A stretch of 64,000 nt of DNA from Burkholderiaceae bacterium (GCA_024235855.1 JACKLN010000012.1:1-64000); one strand, 5' to 3'. Numbered from the stretch's first letter, positions 51,572 to 61,106 are shown. The notes: generated by a model not told the origin, from the letters alone. Made by a program: numbers and translations.

Positions 51572-53443
51572 TCAGTCGCCCAGCGCCTGGCCTTCGCGCC
51601 GCGGGTCGGCGCCGCCCTGCCAGCCGCCGGGCACGCGCAGGATGGTGGCGACGCCACTGGTCATGGGCGCGCGTACCACACGATGGCCGCGTGCGCGCAA
51701 CGCGACCTCCAGCGTGTCCAGCGCGGCGCTGTCGGGGTGGTCGCGCTCCAGCACGGTGGCGGGGGTGTTGAAGGCACCGACGCGCGGCATCTCGGTCGCG
51801 GCCTGCGCGTCGAGCCGCCCTTCCTTCAGTGCCACCAGGGTCTGGGCGACGAAGGCAATGATGGCCGCGCCGCCGGGGGACCCGGTCACGGCCCGCAATG
51901 CACCACGGGTGCCGTCAGATGCTCGGTCGAAGACCAGCGTCGGCGCCATCGAACTGCGCGGGCGCTTGCCACCCTGCAGCCGGTTGGCCACCGGGCCGTC
52001 GGCGTCGGCCGGCTGGGCCGAGAAGTCGGTGAGCTGGTTGTTGAGCACGAAGCCACGCACCACGCGCCAGGCGCCCAGGCTGGCCTCCACCGTGGTGGTC
52101 ATCGCCACCGCGTTGCCCCAGCGGTCGACGATCGAGACGTGCGAGGTGCCGTGTTCGACGCCGGCATGCATGCCGCGCGCCTGCACATCGAAGCGGCCGG
52201 CCGGCGCCACGCCCAGGCTGCGGTCGGGCTGGATCAGCGCGGCACGGCTGCGCAGGTAGGCCGGATCCAGCAACGTGGCCGCGCCCTGGCCCGGCAGCGG
52301 GACGAAATCGGTATCGGCCACGTAGCGGTTGCGGTCGGCAAAGGCCAGGCGCAGGGCTTCGACCAGGCGGTGCACGGCTTCGGGCCCCGATGAGGCCGGC
52401 GGTGCGGCCGCCAGCAGGCCCAGCACCTGGCCCACCGCGATGCCGCCGGAACTCGGCGGCCCCATGCCGCAGACCTCCCACTGCCGGTAGGCGCTGCACA
52501 CCGGCGCGCGTTCGACGGCGCGGTAGCCGGCCAGGTCGGCGGCCGTCATGCGGCCCGGCGTCAACGGCCCCGGTGCGGCCGGGCCGGCCTGGGCGCGCTG
52601 CGCCTCGGCGACGATGTCGTCGGCGATGGGCCCGCGGTAGAAGGCGCCGGCGCCTTCGGCCGCCAGCGTGCGCAGCGTGGCGGCGTAGGCCGGGTTGCGC
52701 AGCCCGCTGCCGGCGGCGCGCGGGCTGCCGTCGGGGTGCAGGAACAGCGCGGCGGCATCGGGGTCGCGCAGCAGCTGGGTGCGGTGGGTGGCGATGGCGT
52801 CGGCCAGGCGCTGCGGCACCGGGAAGCCGCGTTCGGCCAGGCCGATGGCCGGGCCGAAGGCCTGCGCCCAGGGCAGGCGGCCGTGCTGCGCGTGCAGCGC
52901 CTCCAGCGCACGCAGCGCGCCGGGCACGCCCATGCTGCGGCCGCTGGCGCGCACGTCGGGCAGCGGGGTGCGGCGGTCGTCGGCCGAGATCCAGCGCAGG
53001 TCATCGGGCAACGCGGCGGCGGGTGCGGTCTCGCGGCCGTCCCAGGTCTGCACACGGCCGGCGGCATCCACGTGCACGATGAAGGCGCCGCCGCCCAGGC
53101 CGGAGCTCTGCGGCTCCACCAGGCCCAGCACCAGCTGCACCGCCAGTGCCGCATCCGCGGCCGAGCCGCCGGCGCGCAGCGTGGCCAGGCCCACCTCGCT
53201 GGCCAGCGGGTGGGCGGTGACCACCATGTGCTGCGCCGCCTGCACCGGCTGCAGGCCGGCGCGCCAGCCGGAGGCGCGCTCGGGCGCGGCGGGGATGGCC
53301 GGCGGCGGCTTCGCCGCGGCCGCAAGTGCCGGTGGGGGCAGCGCCGGTGGATCCGCCGGCTGCGGCAGGCCGGTGCAGGCGCCCAGCAGCAGCGCCGCGG
53401 CCAGTGGCGCCACCATCGCACCCGCCCGCCGCCGCAGGCGCAT
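51572..53443 (-). CDS. ggt: Gamma-glutamyltransferase, predicted lipoprotein
   Basis: A 623-residue Ntn-hydrolase precursor that self-cleaves into large and small subunits. The cleavage/nucleophile Thr lies in EHGTSHVSIVDRWGNAVA, and the GMGPPSSGG and TGSPGG segments of the glutamate site are present. The N terminus has a signal peptide ending in lipobox LLLGAC (cysteine ~23), so it is likely anchored to the membrane facing the periplasm, unlike soluble E. coli GGT. It transfers or hydrolyses gamma-glutamyl groups of glutathione and related peptides. It starts 5 bases after argG on the same strand. Confidence 0.9.
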   Translation of the reverse strand: MRLRRRAGAMVAPLAAALLLGACTGLPQPADPPALPPPALAAAAKPPPAIPAAPERASGWRAGLQPVQAAQHMVVTAHPLASEVGLATLRAGGSAADAALAVQLVLGLVEPQSSGLGGGAFIVHVDAAGRVQTWDGRETAPAAALPDDLRWISADDRRTPLPDVRASGRSMGVPGALRALEALHAQHGRLPWAQAFGPAIGLAERGFPVPQRLADAIATHRTQLLRDPDAAALFLHPDGSPRAAGSGLRNPAYAATLRTLAAEGAGAFYRGPIADDIVAEAQRAQAGPAAPGPLTPGRMTAADLAGYRAVERAPVCSAYRQWEVCGMGPPSSGGIAVGQVLGLLAAAPPASSGPEAVHRLVEALRLAFADRNRYVADTDFVPLPGQGAATLLDPAYLRSRAALIQPDRSLGVAPAGRFDVQARGMHAGVEHGTSHVSIVDRWGNAVAMTTTVEASLGAWRVVRGFVLNNQLTDFSAQPADADGPVANRLQGGKRPRSSMAPTLVFDRASDGTRGALRAVTGSPGGAAIIAFVAQTLVALKEGRLDAQAATEMPRVGAFNTPATVLERDHPDSAALDTLEVALRARGHRVVRAPMTSGVATILRVPGGWQGGADPRREGQALGD

Positions 53444-53448
53444 CGGGT

Positions 53449-54789
53449 TCAGCCCTCGCCGGCCGGCTTGTCCAGCAGCGGGATCGAGCCGCTCGCGCCG
53501 CGCAGCAGCCCGGTGCTGCTGTAGATGCCCAGCTTGTGGCGCGTGTCCTGGATGTCCAGGTTGCGCATCGTCAGCTGGCCGATGCGGTCGGCCTGCGTGA
53601 AGGGCGCATCCTCCACCTTCTCCATGCTCAGCCGCTCGGGCGCGTAGGTGAGGTTGGGGCTCTCGGTGTCGAGGATGCTGTAGTCGTTGCCCCGGCGCAG
53701 TTCCAGCGTCACGGTGCCGGTGATCGCGCGCGCCACCCAGCGCTGGGCCGTCTCGCGCAGCATCAGGCACTGCGGGTCGAACCAGCGGCCCTGGTACAGC
53801 AGCCGGCCCAGGCGCATGCCGTTGATGCGGTACTGCTCGATGGTGTCCTCGTTGTGGATGCCGGTGACCAGGCGCTCGTAGGCGGTGTGCAGCAGCGCCA
53901 TGCCCGGGGCCTCGTAGATGCCGCGGCTCTTGGCCTCGATGATGCGGTTCTCGATCTGGTCGCACATGCCCAGGCCGTGGCGGCCGCCGATGCGGTTGGC
54001 CTCCTCGAACAGCGCCACGGCATCACCGAACGTGCGGCCGTTCAGCGCCACCGGCTGGCCTTCCTCGAAGGTGACGCTCACCGTCTCGGCCTTGACCTCG
54101 ACCTCGGGCTTCCAGAAGGCCACGCCCATGATCGGGTTGACGATGGCGACGCTGGCGTTGAGGTACTCCAGGTCCTTGGCCTCGTGGGTGGCGCCGAGCA
54201 TGTTGCTGTCGGTGCTGTAGGCCTTCTCCACCGACATCTTGTAGTCGAAGCCGTGGGCGACGAGGTACTCGCTCATCTCCTTGCGGCCGCCCAGCTCGTC
54301 GATGAAGCGCTGGTCCAGCCAGGGCTTGTAGATGCGCAGCGACGGGTTGGCCAGCAGCCCGTAGCGGTAGAAGCGCTCGATGTCGTTGCCCTTGTAGGTG
54401 CTGCCGTCGCCCCAGATGTTGACCCCGTCCTCGCGCATGGCCACCACCAGCGCGGTGCCGGTGACGGCGCGGCCCAGCGGCGTGGTGTTGTAGTAGGTGG
54501 CGCCGCCGGTCTTCACGTGGAAGGCGTTGCACTGGATGGCGGCGATGCCTTCGGCCACCAGCTGCGCGCGGCAGTCCACCAGGCGTGCGATGTCGGCGCC
54601 GTACTGCAGCGCCTTCTTCGGGATGGCGTCGTAGTCGCTCTCGTCGGGCTGGCCCAGGTTGGCCGTGTAGGCGCAGGGGATGGCGCCCTTCTGGCGCATC
54701 CAGTGCACCGCGGCGGACGTGTCCAGGCCGCCGGAGAAGGCGATGCCGACACGTTCGCCGGCGGGCAGGGTTTGCAGGATGTGGCTCAT
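53449..54789 (-). CDS. argG: Argininosuccinate synthase
   Basis: A 446-residue ATP-dependent enzyme joining citrulline and aspartate in arginine biosynthesis. The PP-loop SGGLDTS lies at about 19-25; VSVTFEEGQPVALNG and KGNDIERFYRYG are typical of the E. coli-type long argininosuccinate synthases (~447 residues) rather than the ~400-residue B. subtilis type. ATG 54789 is preceded by a 78-base gap to the divergent alpha/beta hydrolase. It likely heads an operon with the gamma-glutamyltransferase and DUF2855 genes. No argR box was confidently seen. Confidence 0.96.
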   Translation of the reverse strand: MSHILQTLPAGERVGIAFSGGLDTSAAVHWMRQKGAIPCAYTANLGQPDESDYDAIPKKALQYGADIARLVDCRAQLVAEGIAAIQCNAFHVKTGGATYYNTTPLGRAVTGTALVVAMREDGVNIWGDGSTYKGNDIERFYRYGLLANPSLRIYKPWLDQRFIDELGGRKEMSEYLVAHGFDYKMSVEKAYSTDSNMLGATHEAKDLEYLNASVAIVNPIMGVAFWKPEVEVKAETVSVTFEEGQPVALNGRTFGDAVALFEEANRIGGRHGLGMCDQIENRIIEAKSRGIYEAPGMALLHTAYERLVTGIHNEDTIEQYRINGMRLGRLLYQGRWFDPQCLMLRETAQRWVARAITGTVTLELRRGNDYSILDTESPNLTYAPERLSMEKVEDAPFTQADRIGQLTMRNLDIQDTRHKLGIYSSTGLLRGASGSIPLLDKPAGEG

Positions 54790-54867
54790 GGCCCCAATTG
54801 TCGCAGCGTCGCGGCGGGCTTGACCTGGCCCTGGGCGCCTGAAAGAGCGGCGGGTCAGAATGTGGCG

Positions 54868-55782
54868 ATGAACGCCACCGTCCCCCCTGCCCTGCCCGGC
54901 GAACGCCTGGCCCTGGACGGCCCGGCCGGGCCGCTGACGGTCTACGTGCAGGGTCAGGGGCCGGCGCTGTTGCTGGTGCACAGCGTCAACGCCGCCGCCT
55001 CGGCGGCCGAGGTGCGGCCGCTGTTCGAGCGCGCCGCGGCCACGCACACGGTGTTCGCGCCCGACCTGCCGGGCTACGGCCTGTCCGACCGCAGCGACCG
55101 GCCCTACACCCCGCGCCTGATGACCGACGCGCTGCACCAGACACTGCGCGCCGTGCGCGCGCGCTGCGGCGGCGCGCCGGTGGACGCGCTGGCGGTCTCG
55201 CTGGGCTGCGAGTTCCTGGCCCGCGCCGCGGTGGAGCAGCCGGCCGGCATCGGCCGCCTGGCGCTGGTCAGCCCCACCGGCTTCATGGGCTCACGCGCGT
55301 GGCGCGGCGCGCCCGGCAGCACGCGCACCGTGCCCGGCCTGCTGCCGCTGCTGCGCGGCCCGGGCTGGGGCGGCGCGCTGTTCCGCGGGCTGACGAAGCC
55401 GGGCGTGATCCGCTACTTCCTGCGCCGCACCTGGGGCGCGCGCGACATCGACGAGGCGCTGTGGGCCTACGACGTGCAGGTGGTGCGCGCGCCGGGCGCG
55501 GAGCACGCGCCGCTGCACTTCCTCTCGGGCGGCCTGTTCAGCGCCGACATCCACGACGTCTACGACGCGCTGACGCAACCGGTGTGGGTGGCCCATGGCG
55601 ACCGCGGCGACTTCACCGACTACCGCGGCCTGGTGGCCTTTGCGCGCAAGCCGAACTGGCGGGTGAGCCCGCTGCACGCCGGGGCGCTGCCGCACTTCGA
55701 GCCGGCCAGCGGCTATCTGGAGGCCTTCGACCGCTGGCTGGCTGAAGGGGTCAGCGCGGGCGTCAGCGCACCGCGACGATGA
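54868..55782 (+). CDS. Alpha/beta hydrolase
   Basis: A 304-residue alpha/beta-hydrolase-fold protein. LLLVHSVNAAAS (HSVN in place of HGxP) carries the oxyanion segment, the nucleophile Ser is in ALAVSLGCEF (usually GxSxG, here AVSLG), and ALPHFEPASG supplies the histidine; an acidic residue between them is probably in HGDRGDFTD. Substrate unknown, esterase or lactonase expected. ATG 54868 starts soon after AGAATGTGGCG. Its 3' end overlaps by 20 bases the end of the convergent methyltransferase gene. Confidence 0.85.
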   Translation: MNATVPPALPGERLALDGPAGPLTVYVQGQGPALLLVHSVNAAASAAEVRPLFERAAATHTVFAPDLPGYGLSDRSDRPYTPRLMTDALHQTLRAVRARCGGAPVDALAVSLGCEFLARAAVEQPAGIGRLALVSPTGFMGSRAWRGAPGSTRTVPGLLPLLRGPGWGGALFRGLTKPGVIRYFLRRTWGARDIDEALWAYDVQVVRAPGAEHAPLHFLSGGLFSADIHDVYDALTQPVWVAHGDRGDFTDYRGLVAFARKPNWRVSPLHAGALPHFEPASGYLEAFDRWLAEGVSAGVSAPRR

Positions 55783-56539
55783 ACAGCCGCCGGAACGGGA
55801 ACAGCGTGCGCCCGTCGGCCAGCGGCGGGTAGGCGGTGCGCACGCGCGCGGCGTAGTCGGCCTCGAAAGCCGCCGCCTCGTCCGGCGGCAGCGCCTGCAG
55901 GAAGCGCATCAGCCAGGTGCCCTTGGTGTACTCCTTGACCGGGTCGGGGCCGGTGAGGATCTGCTGGTACTCGGTCTCCCAGACGTCCAGCGCGGCCACC
56001 TGCGGCGACAGGTGCTCGACGTACCAGCGCGGCTCCGCCACCGGCGGCGGCATCACCAGCGGCAGCAGCCGATCGCGCCAGGGGCCGTCCAGCGCCGTGG
56101 CATGGATCAGCTGGTGCGACGGTGCGCCGAAGTTGCGCGGCATCTGCACCGCCAGCACGCCGCCGGGCCGCAGCCGCTGCAGCAGGGCCGGGAACAGCGC
56201 CGCGTGGTCGGGCAGCCAGTGCAGCGCCGCGTTCGAGTAGATCAGGTCGAGTCCCCCGGCCGGCGCCCAGGCGGTGGCGTCGGCCATGTCGGCACGCTGC
56301 CAGCGCACGCGCGAACCCGCAGGGGCTTCGCGCGCCAGCATGTCGGCGCTGTCGTCGACCCCGGTCACGTCGGCCCGCGGCCAGCGGGCCGCGATGCGCT
56401 GCGTCGCGCTGCCGGTGCCGCAGCCCAGGTCGACCACCCGCGATGGCTGCAAGGCGTCCGGCACGCGGGCCAGCAGGTCCAGCGCCGGCTGCAGACGCGG
56501 GGCGGCGAACTTCAGGTACTGGTCGGCGCTCCAGGCCAC
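55763..56539 (-). CDS. tam: Class I SAM methyltransferase, trans-aconitate 2-methyltransferase-like
   Basis: A 258-residue SAM-dependent methyltransferase. The SAM loop is VVDLGCGTGSATQ near residues 35-47; YSNAALHWLPDH and PRNFGAPSHQLIH follow as in trans-aconitate methyltransferases. E. coli Tam is of similar length (252) and methylates trans-aconitate to protect aconitase. The start is taken as GTG 56539 (VAWSADQYLKF), preceded by a G-rich RBS; the typical Tam start WxxxxYxxF is then intact. Divergent from the large regulator at 56641. Confidence 0.82.
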   Translation of the reverse strand: MAWSADQYLKFAAPRLQPALDLLARVPDALQPSRVVDLGCGTGSATQRIAARWPRADVTGVDDSADMLAREAPAGSRVRWQRADMADATAWAPAGGLDLIYSNAALHWLPDHAALFPALLQRLRPGGVLAVQMPRNFGAPSHQLIHATALDGPWRDRLLPLVMPPPVAEPRWYVEHLSPQVAALDVWETEYQQILTGPDPVKEYTKGTWLMRFLQALPPDEAAAFEADYAARVRTAYPPLADGRTLFPFRRLFIVAVR

Positions 56540-56640
56540 GCATGCCCCCCGTCTCGGTGGATCGAGGCCCGATTGTGACCATGCGGCGCCCCCGGAGCTT
56601 CGCCTATGCTTGCCGGGCCGACCGGCTTCGCGCACCCTGC

Positions 56641-59600
56641 ATGCCCACTTTGCCACCGTCATCTGCCGACGTTGCCGGCGTGGCCGACGCGGCCATGGGC
56701 GCACCCGCGCTGCGGCTGTTCGGCCCACCGGTGCTGGAGGCCGGAGGGGCGCGGGTGCCGTTCACCCCCGAGCGCCGCTTCCAGTTGCTGGCGGTGCTGG
56801 CGCTGGCCGACGGCCAATGGGTGCCGCGTGATCGGCTGGCCCAGCTGCTGTGGCCGGCGCACGCAGTAGCCGCAGCGCGCAGCAACCTGCGCACCGTGGT
56901 GCACCGCGCGCGTCTGCTGCCGGGTGCACAGGCGTTGGACGCCACCGAACACGCCGTGCGCTGGGTGGTCGACCACGACGTGCGGGCGTTCCTGTCCGCC
57001 TTGCGCAGCGCGGACGCGGCCACCCGGGCTCGGGTCCTGGCGGCCAGCGACGCGCCACTGCTGCAGGGCCTGGAGGACCCCGACAACCCGGCCTGGTCCG
57101 ACTGGCTGGCCACGCAGCGCCAGCGCGTGGCCGCCGCCTTTCAGTCCGCCGCCTGGACCTGGCTGGCGCAGGCAGACGATCCGGCGGCGCGTGGCGCGCT
57201 GGCCGACCGGCTGCTGGCCCATGACCCGCTGGACGAGACCGCCATGGCCGCCGCCCTGCAGGCCGCGATCGCCCGCGGGCAGGTGGCGGCGGCGCGCCAG
57301 CGTTTCCAGGTCTTCGCCCAGCGGCTGGCCGAGGAACTGGGCATCGAGCCGGCACAGCACCTGCGCGCGCTGATGGCCGGCATCGACGCGTCGCAGCCGG
57401 CGCCGGGTGCGATGCCGGGCGTCGCGTCGGCGCCGCATCGGGCCGACGGCGCGCAGACCGGCGCCGACTTCATCGGCCGGCAGATGGAGCGCAACGAGGC
57501 CCGGGCCCTGCTGGCCCGTGCCGATTGCCGCCTGCTCACGCTGCTGGGCCCCGGCGGCGTCGGCAAGAGCCGCCTGGCCCGCGTGGTGGCGGGTCTGGCG
57601 GGCGCCGCGCCAGACCGCTTGCAGGCCGATTTCCCCGGCGGCGTCTGGTGGGTGGACCTGCAGGACCTGACCCAGGCCACGGCCCTGCTGCCGCGCCTGG
57701 CCCTGCTACTGGCGCTGCAGACCGTGGACGAGCGCACGGCCCTGGCCCAGGTGGCCGCGGCATTGCCGGCACAACGCTGCCTGCTGGTGCTGGACAACGC
57801 CGAACACCTGCTGGGCCCGGCTGGGGACGACACACTGCCTCCGGTGCTGGACGGCCTGCTCGCCGCTCACGCCGGCGTCTGCCTGCTGGTGACGTCGCGC
57901 GTGCGTCTCGGGGCCACCGCGCCGCTGCAGACGGCCGAATGGCTGCTGCCGGTGCCTGGCCTGGCCGTGCCCGACGACGACAGCCGCGACCTGGAGGCTG
58001 CCGGCGCGTTCGATGCCGTGCAGCTGTTCGCCCACCGCGCGCGCCAGGCGGATCCACGTTTCGACCTGGCGGCGCACATCGACGCCGTGATCGACATCGC
58101 GGGCGCCGTCGGTGGCATGCCGCTGGCGCTGGAGCTCGCGGCCAGCTGGGTCCGCCTGATGCCGCCGGCCGCGATCGCCACCGAACTGCGGCGCTCGCTG
58201 GACCTGCTGCAACGCCATCCCACGGCTGGTGGCCCCCCGGCACGGCCGGACCACGTGAGCGTGCGGGACGTGCTGGCGCAGTCGGTGGCGCTGCTCTCCC
58301 CGCTCGAGCGGCAGGCCCTGGCCGCGGTGTCGGTGTTCCAGGACGGCTTCACGCGCGAGGCAGCGCGGGCCCTGGGCCGCCATGCGGCGTTGCCGCTGCT
58401 GTCGGCGCTGGCCGACCGCGGTCTGCTGGACGTCGACGCCGGCGGCCGCTTCCGCCTGCACCCCCTGGTGCAGACCCTGGGGGCCGAACTGCTGGCGGCC
58501 GACGCGGCACTGGCCAGCGCGACGCGCCAGGCCCACACCCGCCACTTCGCGGCGTTCATGGCCGCACTCGCGCCGCAGACCCGCGGCGACCTTCACGGGC
58601 TGGTGCAGGCCGTGAACGCCGAGTTCGCCAACGTGTGCCGCGCTTGGGACGCGGCCCTGGTCGCCGGCGACGGCGAGGCGCTGGGCCACATCGTGCGGGC
58701 GCTGTGGGTGCACTTCGAAGTCACCGGGCGGCTGCAGGAAGGCATACGCCGCCTGCGCCCGGCGCTGCAGCGGCTGGAAACACTGGCCGCGCACGATGCC
58801 CGGGCCGGCTGGGCACTGTCACGCCTGCGGCATGGCCTGTCGATGCTGATGCACCGCGGCGGTCACCAGGCCGACGGCCTGGCCGTGGCCGAGGCGGGCA
58901 TGGCCGCGGGCCTGCAGGCCGGCGACCTGGAGGCCTGGGTGGGCTGCCGGCTCAACAGCGGCAGCTGCCTGATGGCCCTGGGCCGCCTGGACGAGGCCCA
59001 CGCCCGGTTCGAGCAGGCCCTGGCCCAGGCCCGCGACCACGAGGACACGCACTGCATCGCCTGGGCGCTGGGCAACCTGGCGGTCAGCCACAGCGCACGG
59101 GGGGATGCCGAGGCCGCCATCGCCCATGGCGAACAGGCCCTGCGGCTCGACCGGCAACAGGGCAACCAGTACCAGGTGGCCGTGCACCTGGTGAACCTGG
59201 GCGCGGCGCAGTTGGAGGCCGGCCGACTGGCGGCGGCCATCGACTGGACCCGGCAGGCCGTGCAGCACACCCACGACCATGGGCTGGTGCTGTTCGAACT
59301 GCATGCACGCAGCAACCTCGCCGGCTTCCTGATGCGTGACGGTCGTCTGGACGAGGCACGGGCACTGACCCTGGAATGCCTGCGCGCCGCGCGCACGCAG
59401 GGGCTGCTGGTGGTGCAGGCCCTTCAGCTGACCGTGCTGGCGCGCATGGAGGTGCGGGCCGGCCGGCTGGAGGCCGCGCTGCCACCGATCCGCGAGGCGC
59501 TGGGACTGGCGCAGGGCCATGGCCTGCAGAGCGAACTGCCGCTGGTGCTGCGCACCTGGGCAGCGCTGTGCGAGGGCCGGGGGCAGGTGGTGCAGGCCGC

Positions 59601-59775
59601 CCGTGTGCTGCAGTGCGCCATCGGCATGGCCGCGACCTCGCCATCGGACGCCCGGTTCTTCGGGCAACTGCTGGCCGCGCTGCCACTGGACCCGCAGGGC
59701 CGCGCCGAGGCCGCCGCGCAGCCGCTGACGCCGGACGACGTGCTGGCCGACATCGAGGGCGCGGTGGCGCGCTGA
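56641..59775 (+). CDS. SARP/BTAD-type transcriptional regulator with STAND ATPase and TPR domains
   Basis: A 1044-residue regulator. Residues ~23-115 are a SARP winged helix (LRLFGPPVLEAGGARVPF onward), ~116-248 the bacterial transcriptional activation domain, then a STAND NTPase with Walker A GPGGVGKS at 303-310 and Walker B-like LLVLDN, and a ~450-residue TPR-rich C terminus. The domain order is that of AfsR-like activators. Start ATG 56641 was chosen where the SARP domain begins; a longer frame is unsupported. It is followed on the same strand by a small protein and a PEP-CTERM gene, mirroring the module at 1921-6486. Its DNA-binding domain differs from the OmpR-type domain of that copy. 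Confidence 0.82.
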   Translation: MPTLPPSSADVAGVADAAMGAPALRLFGPPVLEAGGARVPFTPERRFQLLAVLALADGQWVPRDRLAQLLWPAHAVAAARSNLRTVVHRARLLPGAQALDATEHAVRWVVDHDVRAFLSALRSADAATRARVLAASDAPLLQGLEDPDNPAWSDWLATQRQRVAAAFQSAAWTWLAQADDPAARGALADRLLAHDPLDETAMAAALQAAIARGQVAAARQRFQVFAQRLAEELGIEPAQHLRALMAGIDASQPAPGAMPGVASAPHRADGAQTGADFIGRQMERNEARALLARADCRLLTLLGPGGVGKSRLARVVAGLAGAAPDRLQADFPGGVWWVDLQDLTQATALLPRLALLLALQTVDERTALAQVAAALPAQRCLLVLDNAEHLLGPAGDDTLPPVLDGLLAAHAGVCLLVTSRVRLGATAPLQTAEWLLPVPGLAVPDDDSRDLEAAGAFDAVQLFAHRARQADPRFDLAAHIDAVIDIAGAVGGMPLALELAASWVRLMPPAAIATELRRSLDLLQRHPTAGGPPARPDHVSVRDVLAQSVALLSPLERQALAAVSVFQDGFTREAARALGRHAALPLLSALADRGLLDVDAGGRFRLHPLVQTLGAELLAADAALASATRQAHTRHFAAFMAALAPQTRGDLHGLVQAVNAEFANVCRAWDAALVAGDGEALGHIVRALWVHFEVTGRLQEGIRRLRPALQRLETLAAHDARAGWALSRLRHGLSMLMHRGGHQADGLAVAEAGMAAGLQAGDLEAWVGCRLNSGSCLMALGRLDEAHARFEQALAQARDHEDTHCIAWALGNLAVSHSARGDAEAAIAHGEQALRLDRQQGNQYQVAVHLVNLGAAQLEAGRLAAAIDWTRQAVQHTHDHGLVLFELHARSNLAGFLMRDGRLDEARALTLECLRAARTQGLLVVQALQLTVLARMEVRAGRLEAALPPIREALGLAQGHGLQSELPLVLRTWAALCEGRGQVVQAARVLQCAIGMAATSPSDARFFGQLLAALPLDPQGRAEAAAQPLTPDDVLADIEGAVAR

Positions 59776-59890
59776 CGGTCGGGCGAGCGTACCGCCGTGC
59801 GCGGGCCGTGAAACGCTGGTGAAGCGCCTGCCGCGCACAGTGCACGGCATCGGCAGGCCACCGGCCCGCCACCGACACCGGGAGCCCGCC

Positions 59891-60115
59891 ATGGAGCGTT
59901 CGACGACCTACCTGCTCAAGGTCTGGCAGGCCGCGGGCGGCGGCTTCCGCGCCCACCTGCGGGCGGTCGACCAGGAGACGGCCCTGGCCTTCGACGACAC
60001 CCAGGCGCTGGCTGCGCACCTGGCGGCTGCCGCCCAGCCGGGCCCCGCCCCGCCCCGAAGCAGCGCGATCACCGGCCCGCCCGGGGCGACGACCGGCGAG
60101 CGCTGCAGCCGCTGA
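59891..60115 (+). CDS. Small hypothetical protein paired with STAND-type regulator (copy B)
   Basis: A 74-residue protein starting at ATG 59891 after GGGAGC; a longer frame to 59819 has no RBS. Residues 6-46 (TYLLKVWQAAGGGFRAHLR then FDDTQALAAHL) align without gaps to the small protein at 1921-2130, sharing Thr-Tyr, the hydrophobic pattern, the Phe of FxxxxxL and the final Leu. The rest is a Pro/Gly/Ser tail of ~28 residues, also as in copy A. It lies 115 bases after the regulator and 70 before the PEP-CTERM gene. No known family recognised. Confidence 0.6.
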   Translation: MERSTTYLLKVWQAAGGGFRAHLRAVDQETALAFDDTQALAAHLAAAAQPGPAPPRSSAITGPPGATTGERCSR

Positions 60116-60185
60116 CCGTGGGGCGCCACCGTTCCCGAACCTGCCCCGTGACATCCCCTTCCCCCGAAGACCAACCCGGAGAGAC

Positions 60186-61079
60186 ATGATGACGTTCACC
60201 CCAACACCCGTTGCATCGCGCCGCCTTCGCTGGCCGGCACGCCTGACCGCGGCCTGTGCGGCATGGCTGAGCCTGGCCGCCGCGGCGCAGGTGACACCGC
60301 CCGGCACCATCCAGCAGCGCTCGGTCCAGGCCACGGCCGGCCACTGCTGCTGGGACAACGCGTGGAACACGCAGACCGCCCAGGGCGCCGCCGACAGCTA
60401 CTACGTCAACAGCTGGGGCCTGTCCTGGGCCAGCATCAACGCCCTGCCGGCACAGTTCGGTCAGCTGTCGGGTCGATTGGCCGGCGGCAGCCAGCTGCCC
60501 GGCGGCTTCGTGGCCAGCGGCGCCGCCGTCGTGCAGCGCGACGCCTGGTCCGACCTGTTCACCATCGGATCGACGACCCTGGCCGCGGGCACGCCGGTGC
60601 AGCTGCAGCTGACGGTGCTGCTGGACGTGGACATGCTGACCATCGACCCCGACGGCAGCGGCATTGCCGGTGCCACCGGCCGGGCCGCAGCAGCGATCCA
60701 CTCAGGTGGCTGGGACGCCCCCTGGCTCGCCGGACTCAACCTGGAGACCGGCAGCGGGAAGGCCTACAGCACGCTGGACGGCGAGTACAGCAACAGCAAC
60801 GTCTACAACACGATGGTGGGTGCGACGCTGCATCTCGTCGGCGACATGTCGCTGAACTTCAACCACAGCAGCTCCTACGACGCCCGCGCCTGGGGCGAGG
60901 GTCACACGTTCGCCAGCGCCGTCTACCGGGTCGATGTGCTGACGCCCGGTGTTCAGGTCACCACCGCCAGCGGCTTCGACTATGCGACGCCGGTGCCCGT
61001 GCCCGAACCCGGCAGCTGGGCACTGATGCTGGCGGGGCTGTGCGCGGTCGGCCCCTGGGTGCGCCGCCGCCTGCGGTGA
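60186..61079 (+). CDS. PEP-CTERM sorting domain-containing exported protein
   Basis: A 297-residue protein. The signal peptide ends in AAAAQ (~residue 35); the body is beta-rich with CCWDNAWNTQTAQGAADS near the N terminus. Two adjacent cysteines could form a structural bond. The sorting tail is VPVPEPGSW, a hydrophobic helix, then VRRRLR at the very C terminus. RBS CGGAGAG precedes ATG 60186 (ATG 60189 possible). It lies immediately downstream of the small protein and STAND regulator. Expected at the cell surface or in the matrix, with processing by exosortase encoded elsewhere. Specific role unknown. Confidence 0.88.
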   Translation: MMTFTPTPVASRRLRWPARLTAACAAWLSLAAAAQVTPPGTIQQRSVQATAGHCCWDNAWNTQTAQGAADSYYVNSWGLSWASINALPAQFGQLSGRLAGGSQLPGGFVASGAAVVQRDAWSDLFTIGSTTLAAGTPVQLQLTVLLDVDMLTIDPDGSGIAGATGRAAAAIHSGGWDAPWLAGLNLETGSGKAYSTLDGEYSNSNVYNTMVGATLHLVGDMSLNFNHSSSYDARAWGEGHTFASAVYRVDVLTPGVQVTTASGFDYATPVPVPEPGSWALMLAGLCAVGPWVRRRLR

Positions 61080-61106
61080 GCCGGCGCCGGCCACGATGAA
61101 ACGACA

